Below are positions 51,219 through 58,777 of a DNA stretch of 64,000 bases, piece after piece. How positions within the stretch are numbered: position 1 is the first letter of the stretch; the number at the start of each line of letters is the position of its first letter. The position numbers were made by a program, and so were the translations under genes. The DNA comes from Bradyrhizobium iriomotense (GTDB taxonomy: Bacteria > Pseudomonadota > Alphaproteobacteria > Rhizobiales > Xanthobacteraceae). The stretch spans positions 682,001-746,000 of the forward strand of contig NZ_JAFCLP010000001.1 of assembly GCF_018129405.1 (NCBI RefSeq), in the 5' to 3' direction. Under the pieces are notes generated by a model. That model saw only the letters and a list, made by a program, of their open reading frames with translations, was not told the origin of the DNA and ran no database searches.

Positions 51219-53102
51219 ATGCTTCCGCGTGGCGTGTGCCTTACGGCTGTTTTAGTTGGTGCCTCGATGCTGGCGGCGAGCGTCAGTGCGTTCGCTCAAG
51301 GACCCGGCCAGGGACATGGAAGAGGCGGGCCACCGGGGCCTGCCGCAGCAGCGCCGGCAGCACGGCCAGCAGCACCGCCGGCCATGGCCCGTCCGGCGGC
51401 GCCGCCGGCCATGGCACGTCCCGCCGCGCCGGCATTCCATCCCCCGGCCATGCCCCAGCGACCGGCCATGGCGCCGCATCCTGCGCCGCACATTGCCTCA
51501 CCGCCGCCGCGCGCGGCCCCACATTTCGCTGCACCGCCACAGCGGGCAGCACCGCACGTGGCGGCGCCGCGGCCTGAATTCCACCGGGCGCCGGCAGCAC
51601 CGCAACGCCCGGCCATGGCACCCCGGCCGACGCCGCACATCGCCGCCCCCTCGGCCGCCCCCTCGCGGCCCAGCGGACCGCCGGCCGCGAGCGAGCGGCT
51701 GACGCGACGGGATCAGATCGAACAGCGCGCGCAACAGCACCAGCAGCAGATCCAGCAGCGCCAGCAGATGGTGCAGCAGCGCCAGCGCGAGATACTGTCG
51801 CGCCAGACCACGGAGCGTCAGACCCGCATCGATCGCCTGCAGCAGCGCGTGCAGCAACTCCAGTCGCAGAAACCGGAAGGCGCGCGGGCGTTACGCGAGC
51901 AGCAACGGACGCTCCAGACGCAGAACCGCTTGCTCGAGCGGGAGCAGCGCGCTCAGCAGAGCGACCTGGCGCGCCAGCAGCGGCTTGGCCTCCAGGCTCC
52001 GGCCGGGCGGGCGCCAGCGACTGCAGCCGTTGCCGCGGCCGCCGCGCAGGCCGCCCAGCGCGGGCGGTTTGCCGAGCGCTTCCGCGAGCAGGCCCCTGCG
52101 CAACAAGCCCAGGCAGCGCTCACCACCCGCCAGAGCGGCTGGGCTCCCCGGCAGGCCTGGCGACATCGCCATCCCGCGGTGTTCGTGGCTTGGCTTGGGC
52201 CGGTGTTCTGGCCTTATGCCTATTCCGACATTTTCGACTACACATTCTGGTCCTATGCCTACGAGCCCGGCTATTGGGCGTACGCGTATGACGACTTCGT
52301 CGACACCGTGTTCTGGGGTGGTGACGGCCCCTATTCCGCCTATGCCAGCATCGACCCGTATGACTACCCGCAAGCCGGCGGCAGCCGCGCCCGTCCGCGC
52401 GCCAGCGTGAGTCCGCAAACGCTGCAGCAATTGTGCGGCACACCGGACAAGGGCGTGACCGCCTGGCCGCTTGCCGACATCGCGCGGGCCGTGCGGCCGA
52501 CACCGGAGCAACGCGCGCTGCTGGACGAATTGAAGACCGCGGCGGCCAATGCTGCCGGTGTGTTCAAGGACTCCTGCGCGGAGACCTATGCACTGACTCC
52601 ACCCGGCCGCCTGCGCGCGATGATGAACCGCATCAGCGCGACGCTGGAAGCCGTCAAGATCGTGCGGCCGGCACTGGAGAATTTCTACAACTCGCTCAGT
52701 GACGAGCAGCAGGCGAGCTTCAACGCGCTCGGTCCCAATGTCGGCGAGCGCTCGCCGCAGCAGCAGCAAGCCAGTGCCGAGGGCTGTGGCGATCCGAAAT
52801 CCGGCCTGATCCAGCTGCCGATACAAAGGATCGAGGCTGTGCTCCACCCCGCCGGCAAGCAGAAGGAGGCACTCGACCGCCTCAGTGAAGCGACAGCCAA
52901 GGGCGTTGAAGGCATGCAGGCGGCCTGCCCGAACGATGTCCCGCTGACGCCGGTCGGACGGCTGGAGGCGATGCAGCACCGGCTGGAGGCGATGCTGACG
53001 GCCGCCAAGCTGGTGGAGCCTGCGCTGGACGAGTTCTATGCCACGCTCAGCAGCGAGCAGAAGGCGCGCTTCAACACGCTGCAACAGGTCGCAGGGCCGT
53101 GA
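51219..53102 (+). CDS. Large secreted protein: Pro/Ala repeats, Gln-rich coiled coil, tandem Spy/LTXXQ-like domains
   Basis: A 627-residue exported protein (signal MLPRGVCLTAVLVGASMLAA, cleavage near AFAQ). Residues about 30-165 are low-complexity with tandem PPAMARPAA units and His/Pro-rich repeats. A Gln/Arg-rich coiled coil follows (QQHQQQIQQRQQMVQQRQRE). An aromatic stretch around FDYTFWSYAYEPGYWAYAYD comes next. Two related domains end the chain: CGTPDKGVTAWPLADIARAV to ASFNALG, and CGDPKSGLIQLPIQRIEAVL to ARFNTLQ, each with an LTPxGRLxAM motif as in LTXXQ/Spy proteins. A periplasmic chaperone or envelope role is likely. GGGAG precedes the ATG. Confidence 0.8.
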   Translation: MLPRGVCLTAVLVGASMLAASVSAFAQGPGQGHGRGGPPGPAAAAPAARPAAPPAMARPAAPPAMARPAAPAFHPPAMPQRPAMAPHPAPHIASPPPRAAPHFAAPPQRAAPHVAAPRPEFHRAPAAPQRPAMAPRPTPHIAAPSAAPSRPSGPPAASERLTRRDQIEQRAQQHQQQIQQRQQMVQQRQREILSRQTTERQTRIDRLQQRVQQLQSQKPEGARALREQQRTLQTQNRLLEREQRAQQSDLARQQRLGLQAPAGRAPATAAVAAAAAQAAQRGRFAERFREQAPAQQAQAALTTRQSGWAPRQAWRHRHPAVFVAWLGPVFWPYAYSDIFDYTFWSYAYEPGYWAYAYDDFVDTVFWGGDGPYSAYASIDPYDYPQAGGSRARPRASVSPQTLQQLCGTPDKGVTAWPLADIARAVRPTPEQRALLDELKTAAANAAGVFKDSCAETYALTPPGRLRAMMNRISATLEAVKIVRPALENFYNSLSDEQQASFNALGPNVGERSPQQQQASAEGCGDPKSGLIQLPIQRIEAVLHPAGKQKEALDRLSEATAKGVEGMQAACPNDVPLTPVGRLEAMQHRLEAMLTAAKLVEPALDEFYATLSSEQKARFNTLQQVAGP

Positions 53103-53316
53103 GGACGGCGTCGCGTTCTCTCGTTGCAATTTGCGCAGCGGTCGAACCAAGCGGGGTTGGCTAGGGCGTGTACTCACTAAGCGGCTGGCCGACTGGTCCG
53201 GTTAACCCGAAAAGCGGCCCAAGAGCGGACATTCAAAACCAGACCTCCCGTTCGTGACGCGCCAGTAGCAAAATACGCGATTAGAACAGGAGGATGGCGC
53301 GCCATGCGCCCGGGAC
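53103..53316. other. Intergenic stretch without recognised gene
   Basis: After the Spy-like gene comes a stretch with repeated short units (aagcggctgg, aaaagcggccc, aagagcggac) around 53179-53231. It reminds me of dispersed non-coding repeats in Bradyrhizobium, but I cannot confirm that. I see no tRNA, terminator or coding pattern here. It marks the border between the core-like part and the more broken region to the right. Confidence 0.35.
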
Positions 53317-53357
53317 TTGATTTAGCGCAAGAAGCTGAGGCGACTTCGGGCTAAGCT
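53317..53357 (+). promoter_or_regulatory. FixK2/FNR-type box and -10 before the hemerythrin gene
   Basis: TTGA-TTTAGC-GCAA (53317-53330) fits the Bradyrhizobium FixK2 consensus TTG(A/C)-N6-(T/G)CAA. A -10 candidate TAAGCT is at 53352-53357. If transcription starts near 53365 the box centre lies at about -41.5, the classical activating position for FNR/FixK proteins. This suggests induction at low oxygen. Confidence 0.6.
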
Positions 53358-53396
53358 TTCAAAGCTTCTCAATCGGTCACTTTGTGGATCGCAGCA

Positions 53397-53960
53397 ATGA
53401 TCATTGAGCGCTTAAGCCAAGAGCACCGCAATATCGAGAAACTGCTCGCCATCCTTGAGCGGGAGCTTCAGGTTTTCGACCTGGGCGACCGCCCCGACTA
53501 TGAGGTTATTGGCGCGGTCATTAGCTATTTCGAACTTTACCCCGAGGTTTACCACCACCCTCAGGAAGACCTGGTCTTCGCCAAGTTAAAAATTCGCGAT
53601 CCCGGTGCGGCTGCGAAGATCGGTGATCTCGCTCGCGAACACCAGAGAGGGGCCGAACTTTTGCGCCGCGTCGCTCATGAGATTGCCAATGTTCTTGCGG
53701 GCCGCGAACTCCTTCGGCAAGACGTGCATGCCATCGTTCACGATTTCATCGAGCACGAGCGACGCCACATCGCGATGGAAGATCGCGATTTCTTTCCCGC
53801 TGCCGTGAAGGCTCTCGAGCCTCAAGATTGGACGGAGATCGCTTCGGCTATGTCCAATCCTGAGGATCCGCTGTTTAGCGAGGCAGCCGAAGAGACGTTC
53901 GACGCGCTACGGGTACGCATCTCGCAGTTGGAACAAGAAGCCGAAGCCGAACGGCACTAG
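53397..53960 (+). CDS. Hemerythrin-like di-iron protein
   Basis: A 187-residue four-helix HHE protein. The metal-binding His/Glu residues appear in order: LSQEHRNIEKLL, EVYHHPQEDLVF, AREHQRGAELL, and IVHDFIEHERRHIAMEDRDF. It probably binds O2, NO or iron in the cytoplasm. The ATG at 53397 gives the usual MIIERLSQEHRNI start; a TTG five codons upstream is unlikely. The FixK2-type box upstream points to low-oxygen control. The C terminus is acidic. Confidence 0.88.
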   Translation: MIIERLSQEHRNIEKLLAILERELQVFDLGDRPDYEVIGAVISYFELYPEVYHHPQEDLVFAKLKIRDPGAAAKIGDLAREHQRGAELLRRVAHEIANVLAGRELLRQDVHAIVHDFIEHERRHIAMEDRDFFPAAVKALEPQDWTEIASAMSNPEDPLFSEAAEETFDALRVRISQLEQEAEAERH

Positions 53961-54103
53961 TCAAGCTCATCCGCATTGTGCTGATCGGATTCAATGTCCG
54001 AAAGGTCAAAGCGTCGCTCCAATCGCCGCTTGGTCATTTCCGTTGTGCCAGACGGGCCGGCCCCGCAACCATGAGCGTAGGGTTGGGATAGCAGGAGAAG
54101 ACA

Positions 54104-54325
54104 ATGATGACTGACGATCAAGTCAATCTCGTCGTTCGGCACCTTTGCGAGCAATTGCATTTGGCGCTCCGATTGAAGGACAGCGAGGCCCATCCACCAA
54201 ACGCCAAGGACATTGGATTTGATCCTGCCTTTGTAAGAACTGTATTGCTGACTGGATTGCGTTCGGCGGGTGTCACGATCAACCACGAGGCAGTCGCGGC
54301 GGGCGAAGAGCCGCCGTGGTCCTAA
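54104..54325 (+). CDS. Small hypothetical protein
   Basis: A 73-residue soluble protein, MMTDDQVNLVVRHLCEQLHL at the start and AVAAGEEPPWS at the end. CAGGAGAAGACA is a good ribosome site before the double ATG, so translation is likely. I do not recognise the family; one Cys and several His are present. It is 143 bp after the hemerythrin gene on the same strand and could share its regulation. The 226-bp stretch after it (54326-54551) contains nothing I can identify. Confidence 0.6.
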   Translation: MMTDDQVNLVVRHLCEQLHLALRLKDSEAHPPNAKDIGFDPAFVRTVLLTGLRSAGVTINHEAVAAGEEPPWS

Positions 54326-54551
54326 ACGCAGAATGCGAGACATTCCAACGCCCGTGAGGCAAGTGAAGTTTCGGCCGAGGTGCCTTCCTGATTCAGCTTG
54401 CTGAAGTCGCCGACCAGCCGCGAGCCGCAGCGGCGACGACCGCGAGCGTCGCCTTCGCGCCGTCGGCCTCGCCCTTCTCGAAGTCAACAATCGGCCACGC
54501 GGCTCCTGCACGATGAGGCTTATCATCCATGATGCACCAGATCCGCTTGTC

Positions 54552-55220
54552 TCAAGCGACGGATTCGACCGGCAGTCCGGCGGCTTTCCATTCGGGGTAG
54601 CCGTCCTCGAGCCGGCGGACGCGATAGCCTCGCGTCCGGAGCGCTGCGACCGCTTCGAAAGAAAGAACGCAGTAAGGGCCACGGCAGTAGGCGATCACCT
54701 CGCGGCTTTTAGGAAGTTCGCTAAGGCGTCGTTCCAGTTCGGCAAGCGGAATGTTGAGCGCGCCCGGCAGATGGCCAAGAGCGAACTCGTCTTCGGGCCG
54801 GACATCAAGCACCGTAACCAGATCATCGTGCAATCTCGCGACCAGATCATCTCGCGAGACCGGTTCGAGCGCGTCGCGGGCGTGGAAGTAGTCGGTCACG
54901 ACGCGGCCGATCTCTGCGATGTTCCGCTCGCCGACGCGACCCAGCGCCTTGGTCAGCGCGACCACTTCGGCATCGCCGGCCAAGCGATAGAGAACGTGTT
55001 TACCCCGACGCTCCGTCTCGACGAGTCGCGCGCGCCTGAGGATCTGCAGATGGCGGGACGTATTGGCGAACGTCAGATGAGCACGGGCCGATAGCTCCTC
55101 GACGCTGCGCACGCCCTGGGCGAGGTGCTCCAACAGCTCGAGCCGATGTGCGTGGCCCAACGCCTGCGCCACCTCGGCGAGGTTTTCATAGATCGCGTGT
55201 TTCGGTCCGGTACTTGACAC
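54552..55220 (-). CDS. ArsR-family regulator fused to a rhodanese domain
   Basis: A 222-residue fusion. Residues about 10-90 are an ArsR winged helix: LAEVAQALGHAHRLELLEHL, SVEELSARAHLTFANTSRHL and the wing RRGKHVLYRLAGD. Residues about 125-215 are a rhodanese: TVLDVRPEDEFALGHLPGAL and the active loop EVIAYCRGPYCVLS with two Cys. There is no Cys elsewhere, so the sensory thiols must be in the rhodanese loop. Start at GTG 55220, with AGGAG six bases upstream; ATG 55241 would extend it by seven residues. It probably represses the divergent persulfide-dioxygenase-like gene. Confidence 0.9.
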   Translation of the reverse strand: MSSTGPKHAIYENLAEVAQALGHAHRLELLEHLAQGVRSVEELSARAHLTFANTSRHLQILRRARLVETERRGKHVLYRLAGDAEVVALTKALGRVGERNIAEIGRVVTDYFHARDALEPVSRDDLVARLHDDLVTVLDVRPEDEFALGHLPGALNIPLAELERRLSELPKSREVIAYCRGPYCVLSFEAVAALRTRGYRVRRLEDGYPEWKAAGLPVESVA

Positions 55221-55229
55221 GGCAGCTCC

Positions 55230-55260
55230 TGAATATATCATTCAGCAGATCGATTGAATG
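55230..55260. promoter_or_regulatory. Operator-like repeats between ArsR-rhodanese and MBL-fold genes
   Basis: TGAAT-ATATC-ATTCA (55230-55244) is a perfect dyad, and a third copy of the half-site, TTGAATG, follows at 55254-55260. This AT-rich element is in the 74-bp divergent gap and overlaps a possible TATATT -10 on the minus strand. It is the obvious binding site for the ArsR-rhodanese regulator. Confidence 0.55.
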
Positions 55261-55294
55261 TTATCTAGCCGCTCTTGGAGAGGAGTGCAAGTCC

Positions 55295-56035
55295 ATGATC
55301 CTCCGTCAGTTCTTGCATAGCGATCCCGTTGGCCTCTCCTACCTCTTCGGCTGCGGCGGCAAGGCGGCCGCCGCGGTCGTAGATCCCGTCGGAGATATCC
55401 AGCCCTATCTGCAAGCCGCCGACAATGCCGGCATGCGGATTCACTTCGTCATCGATACGCATGTCCATGCCGACCACCTCTCGGCGGGCCGGGCTCTCGC
55501 CGAGGCGGCAGGGGCACCCTACGTGCTCTCGTCGGCCGCGAGCGTGTCGTTTCCGTTCAAAGGTGTGAGCGACGGCGAAGTCCTTCCGCTCGGCAACGTC
55601 ACGGCGACCGTTCTCCACACTCCGGGCCACACGCCCGAGCACATTTGCATTCTTGTGACGGATCGGACGCGCGCCGACGAACCCTGGTTCGTCCTGACCG
55701 GCCACACCCTGATGGCCGGGGATCTCGGCCGTACCGAACTCGCCGCCAGCGCCGAAGATGGCGCAAAACAACTGTTTCGCAGCGTGCGCGAGCTGAAAGG
55801 CCTGCCGGACTATGTCGAGGTACTACCCGGCGCCTATGCAGGATCGGTCTGCGGTCGCCGGCTGAGCGGGAAACCATGGTCGACCATCGGCTTCGAGAAG
55901 CGGCACAATCAAGCGTTCGCGATCGAGGACGAAGCCGAGTTTGTTCGGTTCATGGTCGCCGAGATTCCGCCGGCGCCGCCGGAAGCCGCGAAGATCAGGG
56001 CCGCCAATTCAGGCGTCACGGCCGCCGCGGCCTGA
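55295..56035 (+). CDS. MBL-fold persulfide dioxygenase (ETHE1)-like protein
   Basis: A 246-residue metallo-beta-lactamase-fold protein. IDTHVHADHLSAGRALAEAA is the HxHxDH metal motif, HTPGHTPEHICILV the third-His region, and FVLTGHTLMAGDLGRTELA has the conserved Asp. These patterns fit ETHE1/Blh persulfide dioxygenases, which oxidise glutathione persulfide to sulfite and glutathione using one iron. GGAGAGGAG precedes the ATG. The fused rhodanese regulator and the DsrE remnant nearby support a sulfur role; an MBL hydrolase of other function cannot be excluded. Confidence 0.85.
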   Translation: MILRQFLHSDPVGLSYLFGCGGKAAAAVVDPVGDIQPYLQAADNAGMRIHFVIDTHVHADHLSAGRALAEAAGAPYVLSSAASVSFPFKGVSDGEVLPLGNVTATVLHTPGHTPEHICILVTDRTRADEPWFVLTGHTLMAGDLGRTELAASAEDGAKQLFRSVRELKGLPDYVEVLPGAYAGSVCGRRLSGKPWSTIGFEKRHNQAFAIEDEAEFVRFMVAEIPPAPPEAAKIRAANSGVTAAAA

Positions 56036-56039
56036 TGCC

Positions 56040-57332
56040 ATGAGCGACGCGGTAGCTGCCCCGGGAGGCCCGCCTTCCGTCAAGTTAGGGCTGACGGAAA
56101 ACTGGCCACAGTTCGCTCTCCTCGTCCTCATCAACGCCTTCGTGGGCGGGATGGTCGGAATCGAACGAACCGTCGTGCCGCTAATCGGTGCCGAGGAGTT
56201 CAAGATCGGCTCCACAACTCTTGTCGTCTCCTTCATCGTCAGCTTCGGCGTCGTGAAGGCGTGCGCCAACCTGATCTCAGGCCAGCTCGCCGACGCCTGG
56301 GGACGCAAGTCCGTTCTGATCCTCGGATGGCTCGTCGGCCTTCCGGTGCCTTTCATGATCATCTGGGCGCCAAGCTGGGAATGGGTGGTTGCCGCCAATG
56401 CCCTTCTCGGGATCAACCAGGGCCTTGCCTGGTCGATGACCGTGATCATGAAGATCGATCTCGTCGGACCGAAATCGCGCGGCTTGGCGGTAGGCCTGAA
56501 CGAGTTCGCCGGCTATCTCGCGGTCGGCGTGACGGCCTATCTCACCGGATATCTTGCGTCGGAGTACGGGCTGCGGCCGGCGCCGATCTACCTCGGTGTG
56601 GCCTATGCGATCTTCGGCGCCGCGCTCTCGATCCTGCTGGTGCGCGACACGCGCGAACACGTCCGGCTGGAGACTGCGGCGCATGCGCGTCAGGCATCTC
56701 CGATCAACTTCCGGGAGATCTTCGTCCTCACGTCGTTCGGGGATCGGAATCTGTTCGCTGCGTCGCAAGCGGGGCTGGTGAACAACCTCAACGACGGCAT
56801 GAGCTGGGGCATTTTCCCGCTGTTTTTCGCCTCCTTCGGTCTGGCCGTCGATCGGATCGGCATATTGAAGGCCGTCTATCCGGCGACGTGGGGCATCCTC
56901 CAGGTCGCCACGGGTCCTCTGTCCGACCGCTGGGGCCGCAAGGGCCTGATCGTAGCCGGCATGTGGGTACAGGCCGCGGGTTTGCTCCTGACTGGGGCGA
57001 CCAGTCATTTCGAGTGGTGGCTCGTCGGCAGCCTCCTGCTCGGACTTGGCACCGCCATGGTGTATCCGAGCTTGATCGCCGCCGTATCCGATGCCTCGCA
57101 TCCAAGCTGGCGCGCGCGCTCGCTCAGCGTCTACCGCTTCTGGCGCGATCTCGGCTACGCGATCGGGGCGCTATCGGCCGGCATCATCGCGGATCGATTC
57201 GGACTTTCGGCGGCCATAATCTCGATCGCCGTCCTGACGTTCATTTCCGGCGCCGTCGTAGCGGTGTCGATGCGAGAACGCGCCCCGGATTCGATTGACC
57301 TCCCGCAAAAAGAGAGCCGGCCGGCGGAGTAG
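56040..57332 (+). CDS. Major facilitator superfamily transporter
   Basis: A 430-residue protein with 12 predicted membrane segments. The MFS loop motif after TM2 reads GQLADAWGRKSVLILGWLVG, and the second-half copy is GPLSDRWGRKGLIVAGMWVQ. Other marks are GINQGLAWSMTVIMKIDLVG and FAGYLAVGVTAYLTGYLASE. It starts 4 bp after the MBL-fold gene, so it is in the same operon and may move a sulfur compound, but the substrate is unknown. A longer in-frame reading into the MBL gene is rejected. Confidence 0.9.
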   Translation: MSDAVAAPGGPPSVKLGLTENWPQFALLVLINAFVGGMVGIERTVVPLIGAEEFKIGSTTLVVSFIVSFGVVKACANLISGQLADAWGRKSVLILGWLVGLPVPFMIIWAPSWEWVVAANALLGINQGLAWSMTVIMKIDLVGPKSRGLAVGLNEFAGYLAVGVTAYLTGYLASEYGLRPAPIYLGVAYAIFGAALSILLVRDTREHVRLETAAHARQASPINFREIFVLTSFGDRNLFAASQAGLVNNLNDGMSWGIFPLFFASFGLAVDRIGILKAVYPATWGILQVATGPLSDRWGRKGLIVAGMWVQAAGLLLTGATSHFEWWLVGSLLLGLGTAMVYPSLIAAVSDASHPSWRARSLSVYRFWRDLGYAIGALSAGIIADRFGLSAAIISIAVLTFISGAVVAVSMRERAPDSIDLPQKESRPAE

Positions 57333-57363
57333 AGTTGGATTTCTTCAACGATGGAGCAAGCCG

Positions 57364-57720
57364 ATGCAGAAAGTCTTGGTCCAAGTGATCGCAGCTCTTT
57401 CCCTCATTCCGGAAGCAGCATGGGCGCAGGCGCCGTCGAATACCGAACGCTACTACGGTTGGGGTCCGCACATGATGGATTGGGGCGGAGGAGGATACGC
57501 CATGATCTTCGGCCCGCTGTTCATGATCCTGTTTCTCGCGGTCCTCGTTGCCCTCGCGGTTGTCCTAGCGCGCTGGCTGGGCGGCCCGTGGCCGGGGACA
57601 TACCCACCGCACCAGTCTCCGCCCGCTCGGACGCCGCTTGATATTCTCAAGGAGCGCTTTGCGCGCGGCGAGATCGACAAGGCGGAGTTCGAGGACCGGC
57701 GACGCGTTCTCGGCGAATAA
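57364..57720 (+). CDS. Membrane protein with C-terminal SHOCT domain
   Basis: A 118-residue protein. A signal-like N terminus (MQKVLVQVIAALSLIPEAAW) is followed by a Trp/Gly-rich stretch (YYGWGPHMMDWGGGGYAM), one membrane helix (LFMILFLAVLVALAVVLARW), a proline linker and a SHOCT motif (LDILKERFARGEIDKAEFED). ATGGAGCAAGCCG provides a ribosome site. It is 31 bp after the MFS gene and likely in the same operon. SHOCT domains mediate oligomerisation; the exact role is not known. Confidence 0.85.
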   Translation: MQKVLVQVIAALSLIPEAAWAQAPSNTERYYGWGPHMMDWGGGGYAMIFGPLFMILFLAVLVALAVVLARWLGGPWPGTYPPHQSPPARTPLDILKERFARGEIDKAEFEDRRRVLGE

Positions 57721-57760
57721 CTCGGCGTGTCTCCTCCCTTAGTTGGAAAAGGCAAAGCCC

Positions 57761-57900
57761 GTGCACGTTCCGCTGATACTGAACGACCCGCCTTACGGTA
57801 CGGAGCGGACCTACGATGGCCTACGCCTCGCCCGTGCCTGCACGATCAGACCATGGCTCGGCGCGAATGGGTCCAGGCCTTAGTCGTCCTGCTTCAAAGC
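57761..57900 (+). pseudogene. Remnant of a DsrE/DsrF-like gene
   Basis: From GTG 57761 the frame reads HVPLILNDPPYGTERTYDGL and then RLARA, the well-known N terminus of DsrE-family sulfur-carrier proteins (LILNDxPYGTERxYNGLRLA). After about 28 codons the similarity stops and a TAG follows at about 57880. In another frame (from 57854) REWVQALVVLL recalls the DsrE C terminus (EWxxWADKVLVF). The middle, with the active Cys region, is missing. AAAGGCAAAGCCC precedes the GTG. I read this as an internally deleted, frame-broken DsrE gene in the sulfur operon. Confidence 0.55.
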
Positions 57901-57985
57901 TCGACGAGACCATGCATGTCCCTGCCGCGCACTCTCTGTGAGGGTGCGGCGGCACGTCACGCAAGCTACAGCTTCGTTTCTGACC

Positions 57986-58186
57986 TCAAGCGGAAATCGT
58001 CTTCGGCTCAACATCATTCGTGCTTGTGATCGCGTTGCACTGTTGGAAGTGAGAAGACAACGCAAGTTCGGCCAGATGATCCCAGTATTCTGCTTCTGCG
58101 AGCAGCTTCCACTTGTTCATGCTGTTGTACGCGGCCTGTTGGCGGCACAGTGAGCTCATCGCACGCAAGCGTCGCACTTTATCCAC
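57986..58186 (-). CDS. Small conserved-looking hypothetical protein
   Basis: A 66-residue protein, MDKVRRLRAMSSLCRQQAAY, then KWKLLAEAEYWDHLAELALS and HFQQCNAITS. GGGAGG is exactly six bases before the GTG start, the best ribosome site in this part. The pattern SLCRQQAAY...LLAEAExWxHLAE recalls short orphan proteins common in Bradyrhizobium genomes, of unknown function. It is predicted helical and soluble, with two Cys. A longer in-frame reading upstream is unlikely. Confidence 0.6.
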   Translation of the reverse strand: MDKVRRLRAMSSLCRQQAAYNSMNKWKLLAEAEYWDHLAELALSSHFQQCNAITSTNDVEPKTISA

Positions 58187-58777
58187 TGCGAACCTCCCTT
58201 CGCGCTTGCTTGTTTGCAAGCGCATTTGTGTTGTCACAGCTTCGCAGATCGAATTGACGAGTGATAGTCCGGTGTTTGACGGTGAATCGATGACAGCGCA
58301 ATCGTCTGACTTTTCACCGAACAAGTCTGTCACGCCGATCACAACAATGGCCCCGACGGTTGCACGTCGGGGCCATTCAAGATCAACAGGCCTGGGTACA
58401 TCCGCCGCGCCTGCTGATCGTTGATGCCACTGATTACCACATCCGATCTGGCACAGACTGTGGCGAGGCTGCGGCATCGGGGTGATGATATTCTGCCTGA
58501 AAGCTGATGGCTGTCCACCTCATCATTGGTGGTACTCCCAGCTCGCTGACCCACACGAGCCGGCCGCTTCGCAAGACGTGCACCCACGCTGACCTATATT
58601 GCGTTCGTCATCCGGCGTCGTCGCTGAACTTTTTCGGGATTTCCGGGACAAAACCCTATAGGCTTGCGAGAACCACGGCTTTTCTGCCGTGAACCGGCCC
58701 GATCATTGTACCGGCCCGACCATTGTGAAGTGACAGTTTGATTTTTTGGCGCTGCATCAGCGCAAGAGAGGTCCGTT
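58187..58777. other. 591-bp stretch without convincing gene
   Basis: Apart from the palindrome at 58347-58378 I find only short readings with no homology pattern or ribosome site. The sequence is less GC-biased at third positions than the flanking genes, which suggests relic or regulatory DNA. The last 60 bases contain a tandem ggcccgatcattgtacc / ggcccgaccattgtg pair (58697-58728), of unknown meaning, before the next gene. Confidence 0.4.
58347..58378. repeat. 12-bp inverted repeat (strong hairpin)
   Basis: aatggccccgac (58347-58358) pairs perfectly with gtcggggccatt (58367-58378) around an 8-base loop. No T run follows on either strand, so it is not a standard intrinsic terminator. It could be an RNA structural element or the end of a lost mobile element. 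Confidence 0.6.

Noticed and set aside
54326-54551. Minus-strand reading with DFEKGEADGAKATLAVVAAA
   Set aside because: It looks protein-like for a short stretch but has no start, no homology that I recognise and an early stop; too weak to call a pseudogene.
57727-58029. 100-codon plus-strand open frame over the DsrE remnant
   Set aside because: The DsrE similarity lies in a different frame; this frame is composite and without motifs except the possible C-terminal piece already described.
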